DNA of 64,000 nucleotides, taken from positions 5,584,501-5,648,500 of the forward strand of contig JAPWDM010000015.1 of the NCBI GenBank assembly GCA_035578155.1. The letters run 5' to 3'. Position numbers and translations under genes: made by a program. Shown in pieces: positions 34,211 to 45,376 of the stretch (positions are counted from its first letter, which is position 1; each line of letters opens with the position of its first letter). The notes beneath the pieces were generated by a model, which was not told the origin of the DNA, made no database searches, and saw nothing but the letters and a program-made list of their open reading frames with translations. Source of the stretch: Brachynemurus nebulosus. Its lineage: Eukaryota; Arthropoda; Insecta; Neuroptera; Myrmeleontidae.

Positions 34211-36662
34211 GAGCACAGGGGAAAAAGGATGGAGGTCCATTTGGTGTTATTTTCAGTAAAACAAAATTTTGACTTTGAAGACTTTGTATCTAATTCCAAA
34301 TAATTTTGTATAGTTGGTGAAAATATTAACAATTGACTAATGTATCAGTCAACATAAAAATATTATTGAAATTAAATAACAATTTAAAATATGCAAACTA
34401 ATTAACAAATGTCTCTATTTACTTGGAAAAAAAGATGAAGGTCCATAAAAATTGTTATATGATAATGGTAATGCTGCCTTAGTCATAACATTTAATTAGT
34501 TGCATTGATTTTCATTTTGATAAGGTAAGTTTGTGAAAAATTCTTGTGCTTCTTTACTGCAGAATTTTTTTAGGTCTTGCAGGTCTTTATACTTAGCTTG
34601 GGAAATTGAAAGCTTCTCCTTGTAAGCCAAAGGTGGTAGGCAAAACTGTCCTTCAGGCAAGGATGGTACCTTTCTTGTTGGTGGCATTATTACTGCTTGG
34701 TGACTGAGTCCATTGTATGTTTTTCGATGCATAATCATTCGTGGATCATTTTTAGTTATACTTAAATCTTTAATAGGACGACTAGCAAAAGGGTATTTTT
34801 TTTACGTATATTTCAGACAGAAATTTTGTCCAAGATCTAAATATTGGCTGATCATCACATGGAATAATTGTATTATAAAAGGACGTGGTTTTTTTCTAGC
34901 ATCTGCTATGACCGTGTTCCATTCATTAGGCAGCTCAACTCTTGATTCTTGATTTACAAGGCCCATGTTACGATCACATTCGAGATATGAGTGACCACGA
35001 ATCGGAAAAATTACCCGAACTTGTTCTAATCGTTTGGCTTGGTGAACAATATAATGCAGCATTCGAAAAAGTGTGAAATTTTTATTTTGTCCACAGCAAG
35101 AGTCGCAAAAAATTGTAAGTTCCTTGACTTGAACATTTAAGTAATTAAATATAAAATGCCAAAGCATGGGAGCAACATCATCTGCTCTTTTTTTACCACA
35201 AATTTTGGAATATGTATAAAAAAACGAATCTGAGTTTAACAGAACGTGAATATTAAATAAAAAGAAACGACAGTTGTCTTTTATAATACATATCATTAGT
35301 TGTTATATTGGGTACGTGTAGATTTTTTTGGAAATCCATTATAATAGATTCTTTTGAATTATTTTTCTGTGCTTCATATTTTGTGGATTTTTTACGCCTA
35401 TAGAAAGTTTCAGCTCTCTAAGTGTAATTGTTTTCTCACTAAAATTTCTTTTAAATTTGAATTCAACTGAGAAATTTTTTCATGGTCATCCTTATTTTCT
35501 ATATCCCGAATTTCGGCCTGTAATCCATTAATCTCTATTTGCATCTCGTCAAAAAAGCTGCAAGTATCCGATCGCGGATAACTAAAACTAATATTAAATT
35601 TTGTGTTAAAAATCTCTCTATATTTTTCATATGATATAATATGATTAGGATACTTCTCGATATATATGTACATATGATGCATTTTTTTAATATTTAGCTC
35701 AGCTGGTAAATAAGTTTTTTTTTATATTTTGATAGACTGTAATGGGAGCTTCGACCCCGAAATGAAAGTATATGTTCAGTAACTTTTTCCAAAATTTCAT
35801 TAGATAGCTTGTTAGGCCTTGATGAATGTCGGCCTCGATTATCTATAGGAACACAATCTGTTGTTTTTAAACTATTTTGTAACGTTTGCAGTCTTTTAGC
35901 AGTTATACCCTGTAATGAAATGTCTTATAACAAACATTAACTTCCAATAAATTATTGTTCCTTATAATTCTAACTTTATAACTGTAAGAATGTGAATGCA
36001 TTTCGGCTTCATTTTCACATTTTCTGGGCCGATGACGTGATACAGGTTTACATGATATTAAACTGCGTAGATAACTGGACTGCTCGTTGTAATTTGGAAG
36101 CTTATTGAAATTTAAAATTATCTGTTCTTGTTCTTTTTTACTAATATTTTCGAAACATCTAAGTTTAAGACAGTTACATTCGGTACCAGTTTCATGGGTA
36201 GATACCCTCAATTTTTTCGCAACGTCTTCCATCCTTCCATATGACTTTTTTTTCTACTAGATGATGATAACAAATTTTCATCCGATTCTTCAGACATAAC
36301 TAATTATAACAACACTTAAAAAAAGAAAGCAAGTTTAATCACATAAAACTACTAGCACGCAAGAAGAAACAAAGTAGTGTCAGTTTTATATTATACTAAT
36401 ATGATAATATCAACACTACAACCATAGATGACATTATAAGACTAATACATTGGACGTTCATCTCTTATGCATACAATCACTGGTACCCTCATCTTTCTTC
36501 GCCTGTACAGTTATTTTTTAAACGGCAATAACTTCGTACTTTCATCTTCTTTCCAATTTTTAACTGCTAATATAGATTCTATGGAAAAAAAATACATAAA
36601 TATGGATACAAACCCCATTTCAGACAAAAAGTGGACTTTCATCCCTTTTCACCTGTACTCTT
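34211..36662 (-). mobile_element. TIR-bounded transposon encoding a DUF7869-like protein
   Basis: The left end (34211) reads GAGCACAGGGGAAAAAGGAT then GGAGGTCCA. The right end inverted reads GAGTACAGGTGAAAAGGGAT then GAAAGTCCA (24 of 29 matching). Further copies of the core lie inside: at about 34421 on the left, and, inverted, at about 36449 and 36484 on the right. One minus-strand coding region fills most of the interval between these repeats. The target duplication is not clear. The layout is that of an autonomous DNA transposon whose transposase belongs to no well-known superfamily that I can name. Confidence 0.72.
34496..36297 (-). pseudogene. DUF7869-like candidate transposase, frameshifted
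   Basis: The likely start is ATG at 36297 (MSEESDENLL) and the stop is TAA at 34496. Pieces in order: VAKKLRVSTHETGTECNC with LKLRCFENIS and a basic SRHRPRKCE patch; GRHSSRPNKLSNEILEKVTE, YLPAELNIKKMHHMY, SYEKYREIFNTKFNISF with SDTCSF; MDFQKNLHVPN; DVAPMLWHFIFNYL, IFCDSCCGQNKNFTLFRML, FPIRGHSYLECDRNMGLV; and NDPRMIMHRKTYNG. Acidic residues in MDFQ, FCDSCCGQN and LECD are spaced as in an RNase-H-like DDE/D fold. Several frame changes (near 36215, 35700, 35410 and 35265) break it. The family is common in arthropods under the DUF7869 name, with function not well established. Transposase is an inference. Confidence 0.7.
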
Positions 36663-37367
36663 CATATGGATATTTGAATTGAAGAATCGAATTTCTTTAT
36701 TTACTTCAAAAAACTTGAATAAGAAGTTAAAAATGCTAAAAGATAATTGAAATTGACACTATTGCAGTGCAACTAATGATTCAGTGTAACACATTCAGTA
36801 GCCCAAATTGACATAAGAAAATTCATACGAAATAAAAGCCGTTTCAGCGTATTCATTTAAAATTTGTTAAAATTTTTATTGAAAATACAAAAACAAGGGA
36901 AGACTGTTTTTGAATAATAATTGACTTAGTTGTACCGGTTATAAATACACAAGCGTATTGACAGTGGTAACAAACAGTGTTGCAGTGGGCTGTCATTATC
37001 AGTCAAATCACAACTACTTAAATTTGGATTGCTGATATTCACAAGGAGATGTATCCAGAGTGAAATCCTCAATTTTGATGAAGCTTTAAGAGTGTATACA
37101 ATTGTCGAAAATAAGGGAGTCGTAGTTTTTGTTGTTATTAGATAGTCTTCATAATAATCGTACTCTTCGAAAGTGTTGTAAATATAAAAATTTTTTGCAC
37201 CAACTGCAGCATACCACGGCTATATTCCCACATATTACACATCTTGGTTTGACATCTGTATTAGTTTTGAAAAATGCATATTCAACTGGGTTTTCAAAGT
37301 AATCGGGCTTTCTTAAATATATATTCTATTTTATACCTAGCATATTTAAATTTAGGAAACATTTCTC
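36663..37367. other. AT-rich sequence with a possible zinc-finger remnant
   Basis: On the minus strand, about 37300-37130, a frame reads KPDYFENPVEYAFF, then RCVICG, CCSWCKKF and, after a shift, HFEEYDYYEDYL. The C-x2-C...C-x2-C pattern suggests a decayed zinc-finger piece of a transposon protein. The family is not recognised. The remainder has no signal. Confidence 0.25.
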
Positions 37368-37468
37368 ATATGGAGGGTAGATATCAGGAGCACCATCGCT
37401 GTATCAAAAAGTGTCCATAGAAAGGCGTAAATAGTGGCGGCGCTACTGTAGCAAAAGGGTAAATTTAG
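37368..37468. mobile_element. MITE copy 2, left portion
   Basis: ATATGGAGGGTAGATATCAG then TATCAAAAAGTGTCC match the left arm of the MITE at 13890. The remainder lies at 39432-39712, beyond an inserted LINE. Confidence 0.65.
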
Positions 37469-37580
37469 TAGTAGTATTTATTTGATTTGATTTATAATAT
37501 ATCAAATTTTACAATATAACTTACAGTGGTGTATTATATACAATTTATAACTTAACTCATCTATTACAATTTATTGCCAA

Positions 37581-37675
<95 letters not shown>

Positions 37676-39431
37676 AAGTACTTATATATTATACACTTTT
37701 TAGTTTAAGGTAGACATCCTTGGAACTTATGGTTGCTTATTCTTGATAATATCTAAGAAATCTGTTAAGAAACGGCTTAGGTTTGTTAAAATTTCAATGT
37801 TTTTCTGATTAAATAATTGATAAACATCATTTTGATCTTTACAGCTTATTGAATATTTTAATCTTAACAGCTCTAAACCACAATAATCTATAAAGAAGTA
37901 CTCAGCTGTTTCAAGCTCGTTACACAGCGTACATAGTTTGTTTTCATCGTACTTGCTTCTACTCACATTCCATATCCAATTGCCAGTTCTAAAATTTGCA
38001 AGTACTCTTCTTAGATCTTCTGACAAATTATGTACATAATATGCACCTTTCTCATAATGATTTAAATTTTTGAAGAATCTAAGAGTTTTTCTTTTTTCAA
38101 TTTCTGTAAATATTTTTATATAATATTCTTCCATTAGAGCCTTTCTAATTGTACTTTTTATTTATGCACTATAAACTGTGTTTTCTAGAACGTGACTTAT
38201 TTTTAACTCACGTAGTACTGCACATACTTTATCCACCCAAAAATCCTGTCCTATGCGGTCATATTGGTATTTTGCACAGTATTTTTGTAGCGGTCTTGTG
38301 TTTTCATTTTCTTGGTATCGCAGTTTTAAAAAAGTAATTTATATACCTCTCTTTTACTTTCACCGAAGTTAAAATATGTCCAAGCTCCATAATCGCCGCG
38401 CAATTCGAAGTACTTTTTTTTATTTGCAAAATTTCTTTGCAATATTTATAATCTGTTTTATTTACGGCATTTTCTGTAATATATGGTCTCCAGATTTCTG
38501 ATCCATAAATTAATATGGATCGTATCATTGTGTTAAAAACATCGATTTTGATTTTGCAAGGTATATCCTGTTTTTTGTAAAAGCCTCTACTTACTAGATG
38601 TAGAGCATTATTGGCAATTTTAATTTTTTGCTCTACATGCCCTCTCATGCTTCCATTCCAACTAAACTGTACACCCAAGTATATAAAATTATCCACAACT
38701 TCCAATTTATTTTTACTTAATTCCCAGTTTAAATTTTGTTTTATGTTATATCCTTGCCTAAAAATCATTATCTTGGTTTTTCTCGTATTAACAGTCAACT
38801 TCCATTCATTTGTGTACTTATCCACTGTATTTAGCGCCCTTTGTAGGCCTACTGGTGATTCTGATAGCAAAACCATGTCGTCTGCGTACAGCAGAATCGG
38901 GCAGTCTATTTTACCAATTGTTGGTGCATGAGTGTAAACCTCGCTTATAAAATAACAAATGTCATCAATAAACAAATTAAATAGTATGGCCGATAACTGA
39001 CATCCTTGTCTTAGTCCCGTTTTTGTAATTTGTTTTCCCGTATAGTTCTATTCATTAATTTTTATTCTGAAATAGTATCTACTATAAATATTTTGCAATA
39101 TTTGTATAAACTTTGAAGAAATTCCAGCTTTATGTAATTTGAACCATAATGCTTCACGATTACCAGAATCAAATGCTTTCTGTAGATCTATAAACGTTGC
39201 ATATAGTTTTTTACGTTTCCTTTTAAAAGTTTTTTCTATTAAAAAATTCATCACCATTATATTATTTATGCATCCATACCCGTTCCTAAATGCTGCTTGA
39301 AATTGACTTAGCTTATTATTAACTTCAATCCAAAGCTGCAAACTGTTTGTTAATATTTTTGAATATATCTTTCCCAACGTATCTAATAACGTGATCGGTC
39401 TGTAATTGTCTAGTTGTTTTATGCCTCCCTT
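37469..39431 (-). mobile_element. 5'-truncated LINE with 18-bp target duplication
   Basis: GCAAAAGGGTAAATTTAG occurs at 37451-37468 and 39432-39449, exactly flanking the element. Sense is minus. The 3' end at 37469 has a short AAATCAAATCAAATA-type tail. The 5' end is truncated within the reverse transcriptase. The insertion split a MITE whose halves flank it. A perfect duplication indicates a recent event. Confidence 0.9.
37588..37672. repeat. (TA)n microsatellite in LINE 3' UTR
   Basis: An 85-bp TA array inside the 3' untranslated part of the LINE. Confidence 0.97.
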
Positions 39432-39461
39432 GCAAAAGGGTAAATTTAGAGAAGTAAACAA
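37727..39461 (-). pseudogene. LINE ORF2 C-terminal half (reverse transcriptase and Cys-rich tail)
   Basis: The frame starts at the truncation with LDNYRPITLLDTLGKIYSKI, then FQAAFRNGYGCINN, LYATFIDLQKAFD (motif A, F-x-D-LQKAFD), GLRQGCQLSAILFNL (motif B), LLYADDMVLLSES (YADD catalytic box) and NFIYLGVQFSWNG. A TAG at 39048-39050 interrupts it. After a frame change near 38304 it continues to FWVDKVCAVLREL, a TAA near 38150, then the C-terminal knuckle region CTLCNELETAEYFF. The last ten residues at the 5' edge come from the flanking target site. Motifs fit CR1/I/jockey-type non-LTR elements; the exact clade is not resolved. Confidence 0.85.
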
Positions 39462-39712
39462 GGAAAGAAAAACATCTGCGTTGTTATGTAATTATTGTTT
39501 TTTATTATAATTGTTACATACAATAGTTTTATTATTTTAAAAATTTTTATAAAACCAACACAAAAAAATCACTATACTCTTTTGCTACTCTAGCAATATT
39601 CTGGCTAGTTTTTGAACTGTTACTTAGTACTTAAAACGGGACACTTTTTGAACTATTTTTCTATAGTTTTCCGTACAAGATAGTCCTCCTTATATTCTAC
39701 ACTCCATAATTT
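39432..39712. mobile_element. MITE copy 2, right portion
   Basis: It contains GGGACACTTTTTGAAC and ATATTCTACACTCCAT, the inverse of the left portion's arm. Together with 37368-37468 it makes one element split by the LINE. Confidence 0.62.
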
Positions 39713-39779
39713 CTCATAAAATTGGCAATTGTTTCAGTTCAATGTGTCTAGCCCCCGCCTTTCATTCTGTCAATAATAT

Positions 39780-40145
39780 TGGCTAATTCATTTTCAATGG
39801 AAAAGAAAAAACTGATCCATACAAAAAATCTGGTGTTTATCGGTTAGATTGTGGAAATTGTAATTCAGCATATGCTGGCCAATCAGGAAGGTGTTTTAAT
39901 ATTAGATACCGGGAACATATTACCTCTCAGAAACATACATCCAACTTTGATCTTCACCTTTTAGAAAACGGACATTCGGACAACTGGACTATATACTCAA
40001 AATTCTTCACTTTTGTGAAAAAGGACAGAAATTAAATATATTAGAAATATTGGAAATAAACAAATTAAATAATGATCCAAACATAGCAATTTTAAATGAC
40101 CAAACTGACCTAAATAAATCTCACCTTCTTAACATATTTAATTAA
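39780..40145 (+). pseudogene. Penelope-like GIY-YIG fragment (PLE-4)
   Basis: KKSGVYRLDCGNCNSAYAGQ then SGRCFNIRYREHI is a GIY-YIG core in which YIG has become YAG. After a frame change near 39985 it continues LNILEILEINKLNNDP and ends LLNIFN with TAA at 40143-40145. No RT is left. The sequence is clearly diverged from the other three Penelope copies, so it is a further subfamily. Confidence 0.72.
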
Positions 40146-40401
40146 TTCTATTCCAATATTTATTTTACAGTTAAAATATTTCTTAATAAAAACATCCTAA
40201 AAATGAATTTATTCAACCTTACATTTATAATTATTCAAGTTAAATTTAAAAATCTTTCGTAATATCCATTATTTAATCTCCCCGCCCACTATTTCCTATC
40301 TACTTAAAACTCGTTCAACATTAAATTCGTAATTTATCACTCGTTTCCGGTACACGTGTATTTGTTTACCTTCTGGGTCTACCTAAAACTCGTTCAACAT
40401 T
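40146..40401. other. spacer with a direct repeat
   Basis: AAAACTCGTTCAACATTAAA occurs at about 40305 and 40385, 80 bp apart, suggesting one duplicated unit. No gene. Confidence 0.5.
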
Positions 40402-40855
40402 AAATTTGCGTCGGACAAGCCGTTTCAAAGTAATCATGAGTTGAACATTCATTTGTTTTTGCGATTTGATTTCTAAATTTTGGAATTTTTTAACTGATGA
40501 ACAAATCAATATTGAGCTAAGATCAATACATATTTTTAAAGGAAATTGAATGCTCTACCAAAATATTCTCAGACATTTTTTTGATAAATCCATTCCTTAA
40601 AAAGTTATTCATTAAGAAATTTTTATACTATCTCCTACTTTAATCTTGAATAACTTTTAAAGGAGTGGATTTATTAAAAAAATGTTTGAGACTATTTTTG
40701 TAGAGCATTCAATTTCCTTTAAAAACATGTACTGATATTTGCTAAATACTGAGTTGTTCATCAGTTAAAAAATTCCAAATTTTAAAAGTCAAATCGCAAA
40801 AACAAATGAATGTTCAACTCATGATTACTTTGAAACGGATTGTCTGACGCAAATT
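40402..40855. repeat. large near-perfect palindrome (foldback)
   Basis: AAATTTGCGTCGGACAAGCC at 40402 is the inverse of the right end at 40855. The arms (about 215 bp each) pair almost throughout, including CGTTTCAAAGTAATCATGAG and TTTTTGCGATTTGA, with a centre near 40630. There is almost no spacer. It is a foldback MITE or an inverted duplication. Confidence 0.82.
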
Positions 40856-41275
40856 TGCAGTCAGACCTTTTTTGTAGAGAATTTAATTTCCTTTAAGAAT
40901 ATGTATTGTTAAATTCCTTTGGATCGATAATTTAAAAGTTTTCAGCAAAAAATGCGTTTAAGGAAAAAAACCGGAAATCGCGATAATAGACTCCTTAATG
41001 TTAATATTAAGGGCTCTAACTTTCACAATAATTCTTTTTTGTTATCCCGAACAATATTTTCGGAGTAACTTTCGAAAATAAAATAGTCGAATTTTTTTGG
41101 CCTAGTCTAATATATACACAATTACACATATATATTCTTTTATCCAAACTGAATTCAGTTCAGTTCAGTTTTCACCTGAAGATGGTTTAATCAATCGAAA
41201 ACTAGTTTGTGGAAAATAATATATTTCTATATTTAAGTGAAAATTTTGACAAATTAAAAATTTTGTCACCATATA
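40856..41275. other. spacer with Penelope-type 3' sequence
   Basis: No coding. A hammerhead-like core at 41175-41205 indicates another Penelope terminal region. Confidence 0.4.
41175..41205 (+). ncRNA. hammerhead-like core
   Basis: CCTGAAGATGGTTTAATCAA then TCGAAAACTAG. The first box CTGAAGA fits CTGANGA exactly, a GGTT/AATC stem with a 5-base loop follows, then GAAA and a self-complementary ACTAGT. It is the best preserved of three such motifs in the window. Flanking helices I and III cannot be judged by eye. Confidence 0.42.
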
Positions 41276-41630
41276 GGGTCATCTGCCCAGTTTGCAGCCT
41301 TTTAGTGGAGTTCGTATGTTTATGCTTATTAAAAATATAGTTCTCTGTTTAAAGTTAGGTGAGTTGTTTCAGGAATTTATATTTTTTTTGTTTTGGAGTT
41401 TTCTCACCAAAGGTATAAAAAGTGTCACAATATGTTGTACTATATATATTTCATCCAATTACGGATTCTTCAGGAACATATGTTTTCTATGTTTTATTAT
41501 ATGATTAAAATTTGTTTAATATTAAAATGTTTAAAATTCCTATATATGATATTTGTAATGTATTGTATTCTCTTAATCAAAAAATTCTCAAATTTTGGAA
41601 TCTGGATCTAAATATAGTCTAGTTTTGACA

Positions 41631-41842
<212 letters not shown>

Positions 41843-42293
41843 GTATTCCTGTTTTTTTATAAAAAATAAAATCTTGAAATAATCGATTTTGCCCAGTCTA
41901 CAGCACTTAAAACCCTGTGAGCAGCCTTTATAGGCCCAGTTGACAGCCTTTTCTTTTTCATAACGAAAACTATCATTGAAAGAAATTCTAATTGCAATAA
42001 TACCTCTTTGTTTATAGGTAGTTTCTTTTTATTTACATATAGGTACATTATAAATAAAATATAAAATAAATTATGTATGTGATTGTTTATTTTGACATTT
42101 CGTTGTCATTTCCATTTCAATACAAAATAAAAGAGCTTTCGTAATAAATTTAAAAAAAAATAACAATTATAAAATCTGAATTAAAATATAAGTAACATAA
42201 ATAAAAAAATTTAATACTGAATTAATTAATTAATTAATTAAAATTATAGGAACTTCTGTAAAAAAATAAATTCTAGAAAAAAAATAAGTAAAA

Positions 42294-42857
42294 TTAAATT
42301 AGACAACTTTGGCATAAAAGTTTATTGACTGCTGCCTCAGCATAATTAAGACCAAGATCTTTCATATTAGTACACTTAAAGTGGTACCATCGAGGACAGT
42401 GATCACAGCTCGCATTTTTTTCATCATCTTCTTTTACATCAGTTACTAGAGTTTCTTCAAAATTTGCGCATTTTTCTTTAGGTTTCGAAAGCTTGCTCTT
42501 TTTGGAAACCACATTTCTTTTTTGATTCACAGATTTACGTTTCTTTTCCTTTATTTTCATCACTTTCAATGATTTTTCGGTTTTCTTTATTTTCTGCATC
42601 TCTTCGCGCTCTAGTTTTCTTTTTCTTATCGCTTCCTTGTTCTCAGTCTTTTCATTTTCTTTTTCTTGATAATGTTTCCGCCAAGCGGAGGAAGACATAG
42701 CAGTAGGGATTCGTGGCTTGCTAACTAACAGTTTTTCTTTTGACTTGTCTTTTAATTCTGGTAAAAACAAATGATTAGCAAATGCTTGATTACTGAATTT
42801 TGTTTTCAGTGATTTAAAAACAGACGTTGAAGTATGAAGTGTTTCTGCACTTCAACG
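42294..42857 (-). pseudogene. C-terminal part of a jerky-like transposase with PHD-like finger
   Basis: The minus-strand frame reads KSLKTKFSNQAFANHLFLPE then PRIPTAMSSSAWRKHYQEKE, a long Lys/Glu-rich coiled segment (about 60 residues) and a terminal finger CDHCPRWYHFKC...LCQSC. The same layout, DDE core then charged linker then PHD-like finger, is seen in the pogo element at 807-3296. The catalytic core is absent because the element is truncated at the BEL junction. It could also be a host PHD protein tail, but the neighbouring TIR-like sequence favours a transposon. Confidence 0.5.
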
Positions 42858-43389
42858 CCTTAACATAGAAAATATAGGTGATTATATTTTAACATATACT
42901 GCGTGACAAAAATTGCAATCAGATGTAGTTAGTGCGTTTGAATTGATTCGTCAAACATCGAATTTACCCAAATATGACGAATTAATTAAATTTGTTCGTA
43001 GCCAAAATAAAATATTGACAAATAAAACATCTAAAATTCAGAATTCTAATAGTTGTAAAGTAACTAAAACATTTTTAACCAATAATTCAAGTGCAAACAC
43101 TAAACAATGTGTTGCTTGCCATAAAGCTGCTCATTTATTGAAAGATTGTGGTTTATTTAAAAATTTGCCCCAAGAAAAACGATATAAAATTATCAAAGAT
43201 AATCATTTATGTTTACATTGTTTTTCATCACAACATGGTGTTCAAAAATGTCTGTCTAAATTTTCGTGTACAGTTTGTAAAGCTAAAAACATGGGATCGT
43301 TGCTTTGTTACTTTTCACAACAAAATCGTAGAAAAAACACGAGTCGACTTTCGGCTTTTACACCATCGTCAGGTGAAAAACATAACTAA
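42838..43389 (+). pseudogene. BEL/Pao gag C-terminus with zinc knuckles
   Basis: The start of the retained BEL sequence reads LQRLNIENIGDYILTY, a TGA at 42904-42906, then VVSAFELIRQTSNLPKYDEL, the usual BEL gag motif. Two intact knuckles follow (CVACHKAAHLLKDC and CLHCFSSQHGVQKC, both C-x2-C-x4-H-x4-C). A third (CTVCKAKN) has lost its His through a frame change. The element is 5' truncated at about 42838 against the jerky-like fragment, and no 5' LTR is present. Confidence 0.85.
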
Positions 43390-43701
43390 AATTGTTCTTT
43401 TAGGCGAAAACTATTTATTTATTCTCGTCACCACACACTTTTACATAAGAATAATATTTCATTTCGCAATACTGTACCTAGTCAACATAGTAGTAGTACA
43501 GTTGAACCTCGTCAACATAGTAGTAGTACAGTTGAACCTCTTCAGCATAGTAGTAATACAGTTGAACCTCGTTAACATAGTAGTGGTACAGTTGAACCTC
43601 GTCAAGACAGTTCAGTTGTTTGTACAAGTAGTTGTGTTGATATATCCAACAATACCAATTCAGTATTGTTAAGTACTGCAACTGCAATTACTGTGGATAA
43701 A
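43390..43701. repeat. tandem repeat inside the BEL polyprotein (about 30 bp x 4)
   Basis: Units of CATAGTAGTAGTACAGTTGA then ACCTCGTCAA repeat about four times between 43487 and 43605. They encode a Ser/Thr-rich linker in one frame. This looks like a later expansion within the gag-protease linker. Confidence 0.8.
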
Positions 43702-44283
43702 TGGAAAAATGAACGATTTTAGTCGGCAGTGGGTCTATGTCTAATTTGTTAACTTTTGATTTGCCCAAAGATTAGGCTTACCAATTCAGAAAATAAAATT
43801 TAATGTAATTGGTATTGGTGGATCTAGCAAACCCATAATAGGAAAATTGTTGCTAACTATTTACTCGATTTTGAACCCGAAAATTAGTTATACAATAGAA
43901 ATTTTAATTGTTGACAAAATTACCAGTCTTTTACGTGATGCCAAAATTGATATTAACAATTTTGGAAATTTAAAATACTTGCCATTAGCTGATCCTAGTT
44001 TCAATACTCCTGGTATTATTCATGGAATATTAGATGCCACCATGTTTGCCGAAATTGTGGGATCCCATCGTATTCCTGGATCGAATAATAAACCAGTTGC
44101 CATGCAAACTTCATTAGGTTATATAGTTTTTGGTCCAATTTCCTCAGAAAATTCCAAATTCTCCAACGAAAATTACTGTGCCCTAACCATATTTGATTTT
44201 GCCAACGTAGGGGAAGATGAAAATTTTCTTTCTTCTTCCACAACCGAAAATGAAGATGACGTATGCGAAAAATTATTTATAGA
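43702..44283 (+). pseudogene. BEL/Pao aspartic protease (DUF1758), catalytic Asp lost
   Basis: TILVGSGSMSNLL stands where these retropepsins have D-S/T-G-S. The codon at 43725-43727 is GGC (Gly) in place of Asp, so this copy could not cleave its polyprotein. A TAG near 43773 and a frame change follow. The open frame then gives KFNVIGIGGSSKPIIGKLLL, ADPSFNTPGIIHGILDATMF and VAMQTSLGYIVFGPI, the conserved second half of DUF1758. Confidence 0.8.
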
Positions 44284-45376
44284 TACTGTTAGCCGGGATT
44301 CCACGGGACGATATACAGTTGCCCTCCCCTTTAAATACGATCCATCAAAATTAGGTCGCTCGTATTTTCTTGCCGAAAAAATATTATTTTCTTTAGAGAA
44401 ACCTTTGAATAGTATTCCTAATCTTCGACAAATTTACAAGAATATATTGACCTTGGTCATATATCCAAACTTGATTTGCCAAATGATAAAATTATTGATT
44501 CGGGTTACTTTATTTCGCATCATTGTATATTAAAACCCGATAGTATTTCTACACCATATCGAGTCGTTTTTGATGCCAGCATGAAATCAGATAGTGGTTT
44601 CTTACTTAATGATATTTTGCATATCGGTCCGAAATTGCAAAATAATGCCGTCCATATTCTTTTATTTTTGTCTTCATGCTATTGCTTTGACCGCTGACGT
44701 GCAACAAATGTATCGTCAAATTCAGATTGTTGAAGAATATCAGAAGTATCAAATAATTCTGTGGCGATTTAACCCAAATGATCAAATTTCAATATATACT
44801 CTTAATCGTGTCACTTTTGGAGTGCGATTATCACCTTACCAAAGATTAAGAACTGTCAAACAATTGACAGTAGATGAAGCCGAAAAATATCCCAAGTGTG
44901 TGAAATATGTCAACGAAGACATGTTTGTTGACGATTTTATTAGTAGTTTTCCCAACGTTGACATGGCTCACTCAATATATTTTCAATTAGTGAATCTATT
45001 CAACTCAGGAGGATTTAAAATTGTTAAATGGATGTCCAATTCATCTGAAGTATTATTAAAAATCCCCGAAGAGCTGAAGTTAGCACGTCCCTTAGAATTT
45101 GAAAAGAATTTTATGAAAGTTCTAGGTTTACGGTGAAACCCCTCTACTGATAAATTTTTCTTCGCAGTAGGTCAACCAAATCCTATATGTACTAAACGCA
45201 ATATGCTATCGCTTGTTGCACGGACGTTCGATCCTTTAGGCCTCATATCTCCTATAATTTTATTTGTAAAATTGTTAATTAAAAAATGCTGGCAACAAAA
45301 TTTCGATTGGGATCAACCAGTTTTTAATGACATTGCCCATGCCTGGAAAAATTTTTATTTGAATTTCACATTTTAA
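44284..45376 (+). pseudogene. BEL/Pao reverse transcriptase
   Basis: RYTVALPFKYDPSKLGRSYF, STPYRVVFDASMKSDSGFLL, ALTADVQQMYRQI (motif A), VTFGVRLSPYQ (motif B) and NEDMFVDDFISS (the VDD catalytic pair) appear in order, spread over three frames with changes near 44470, 44690 and 45134. ARTFDPLGLISPI and CWQQNFDWDQP mark the connection to RNase H. A typical BEL layout, not functional. Confidence 0.87.

Noticed and set aside
43487..43605. Independent minisatellite gene or CRISPR
   Set aside because: It lies in the BEL gag-protease linker and is an in-element expansion.
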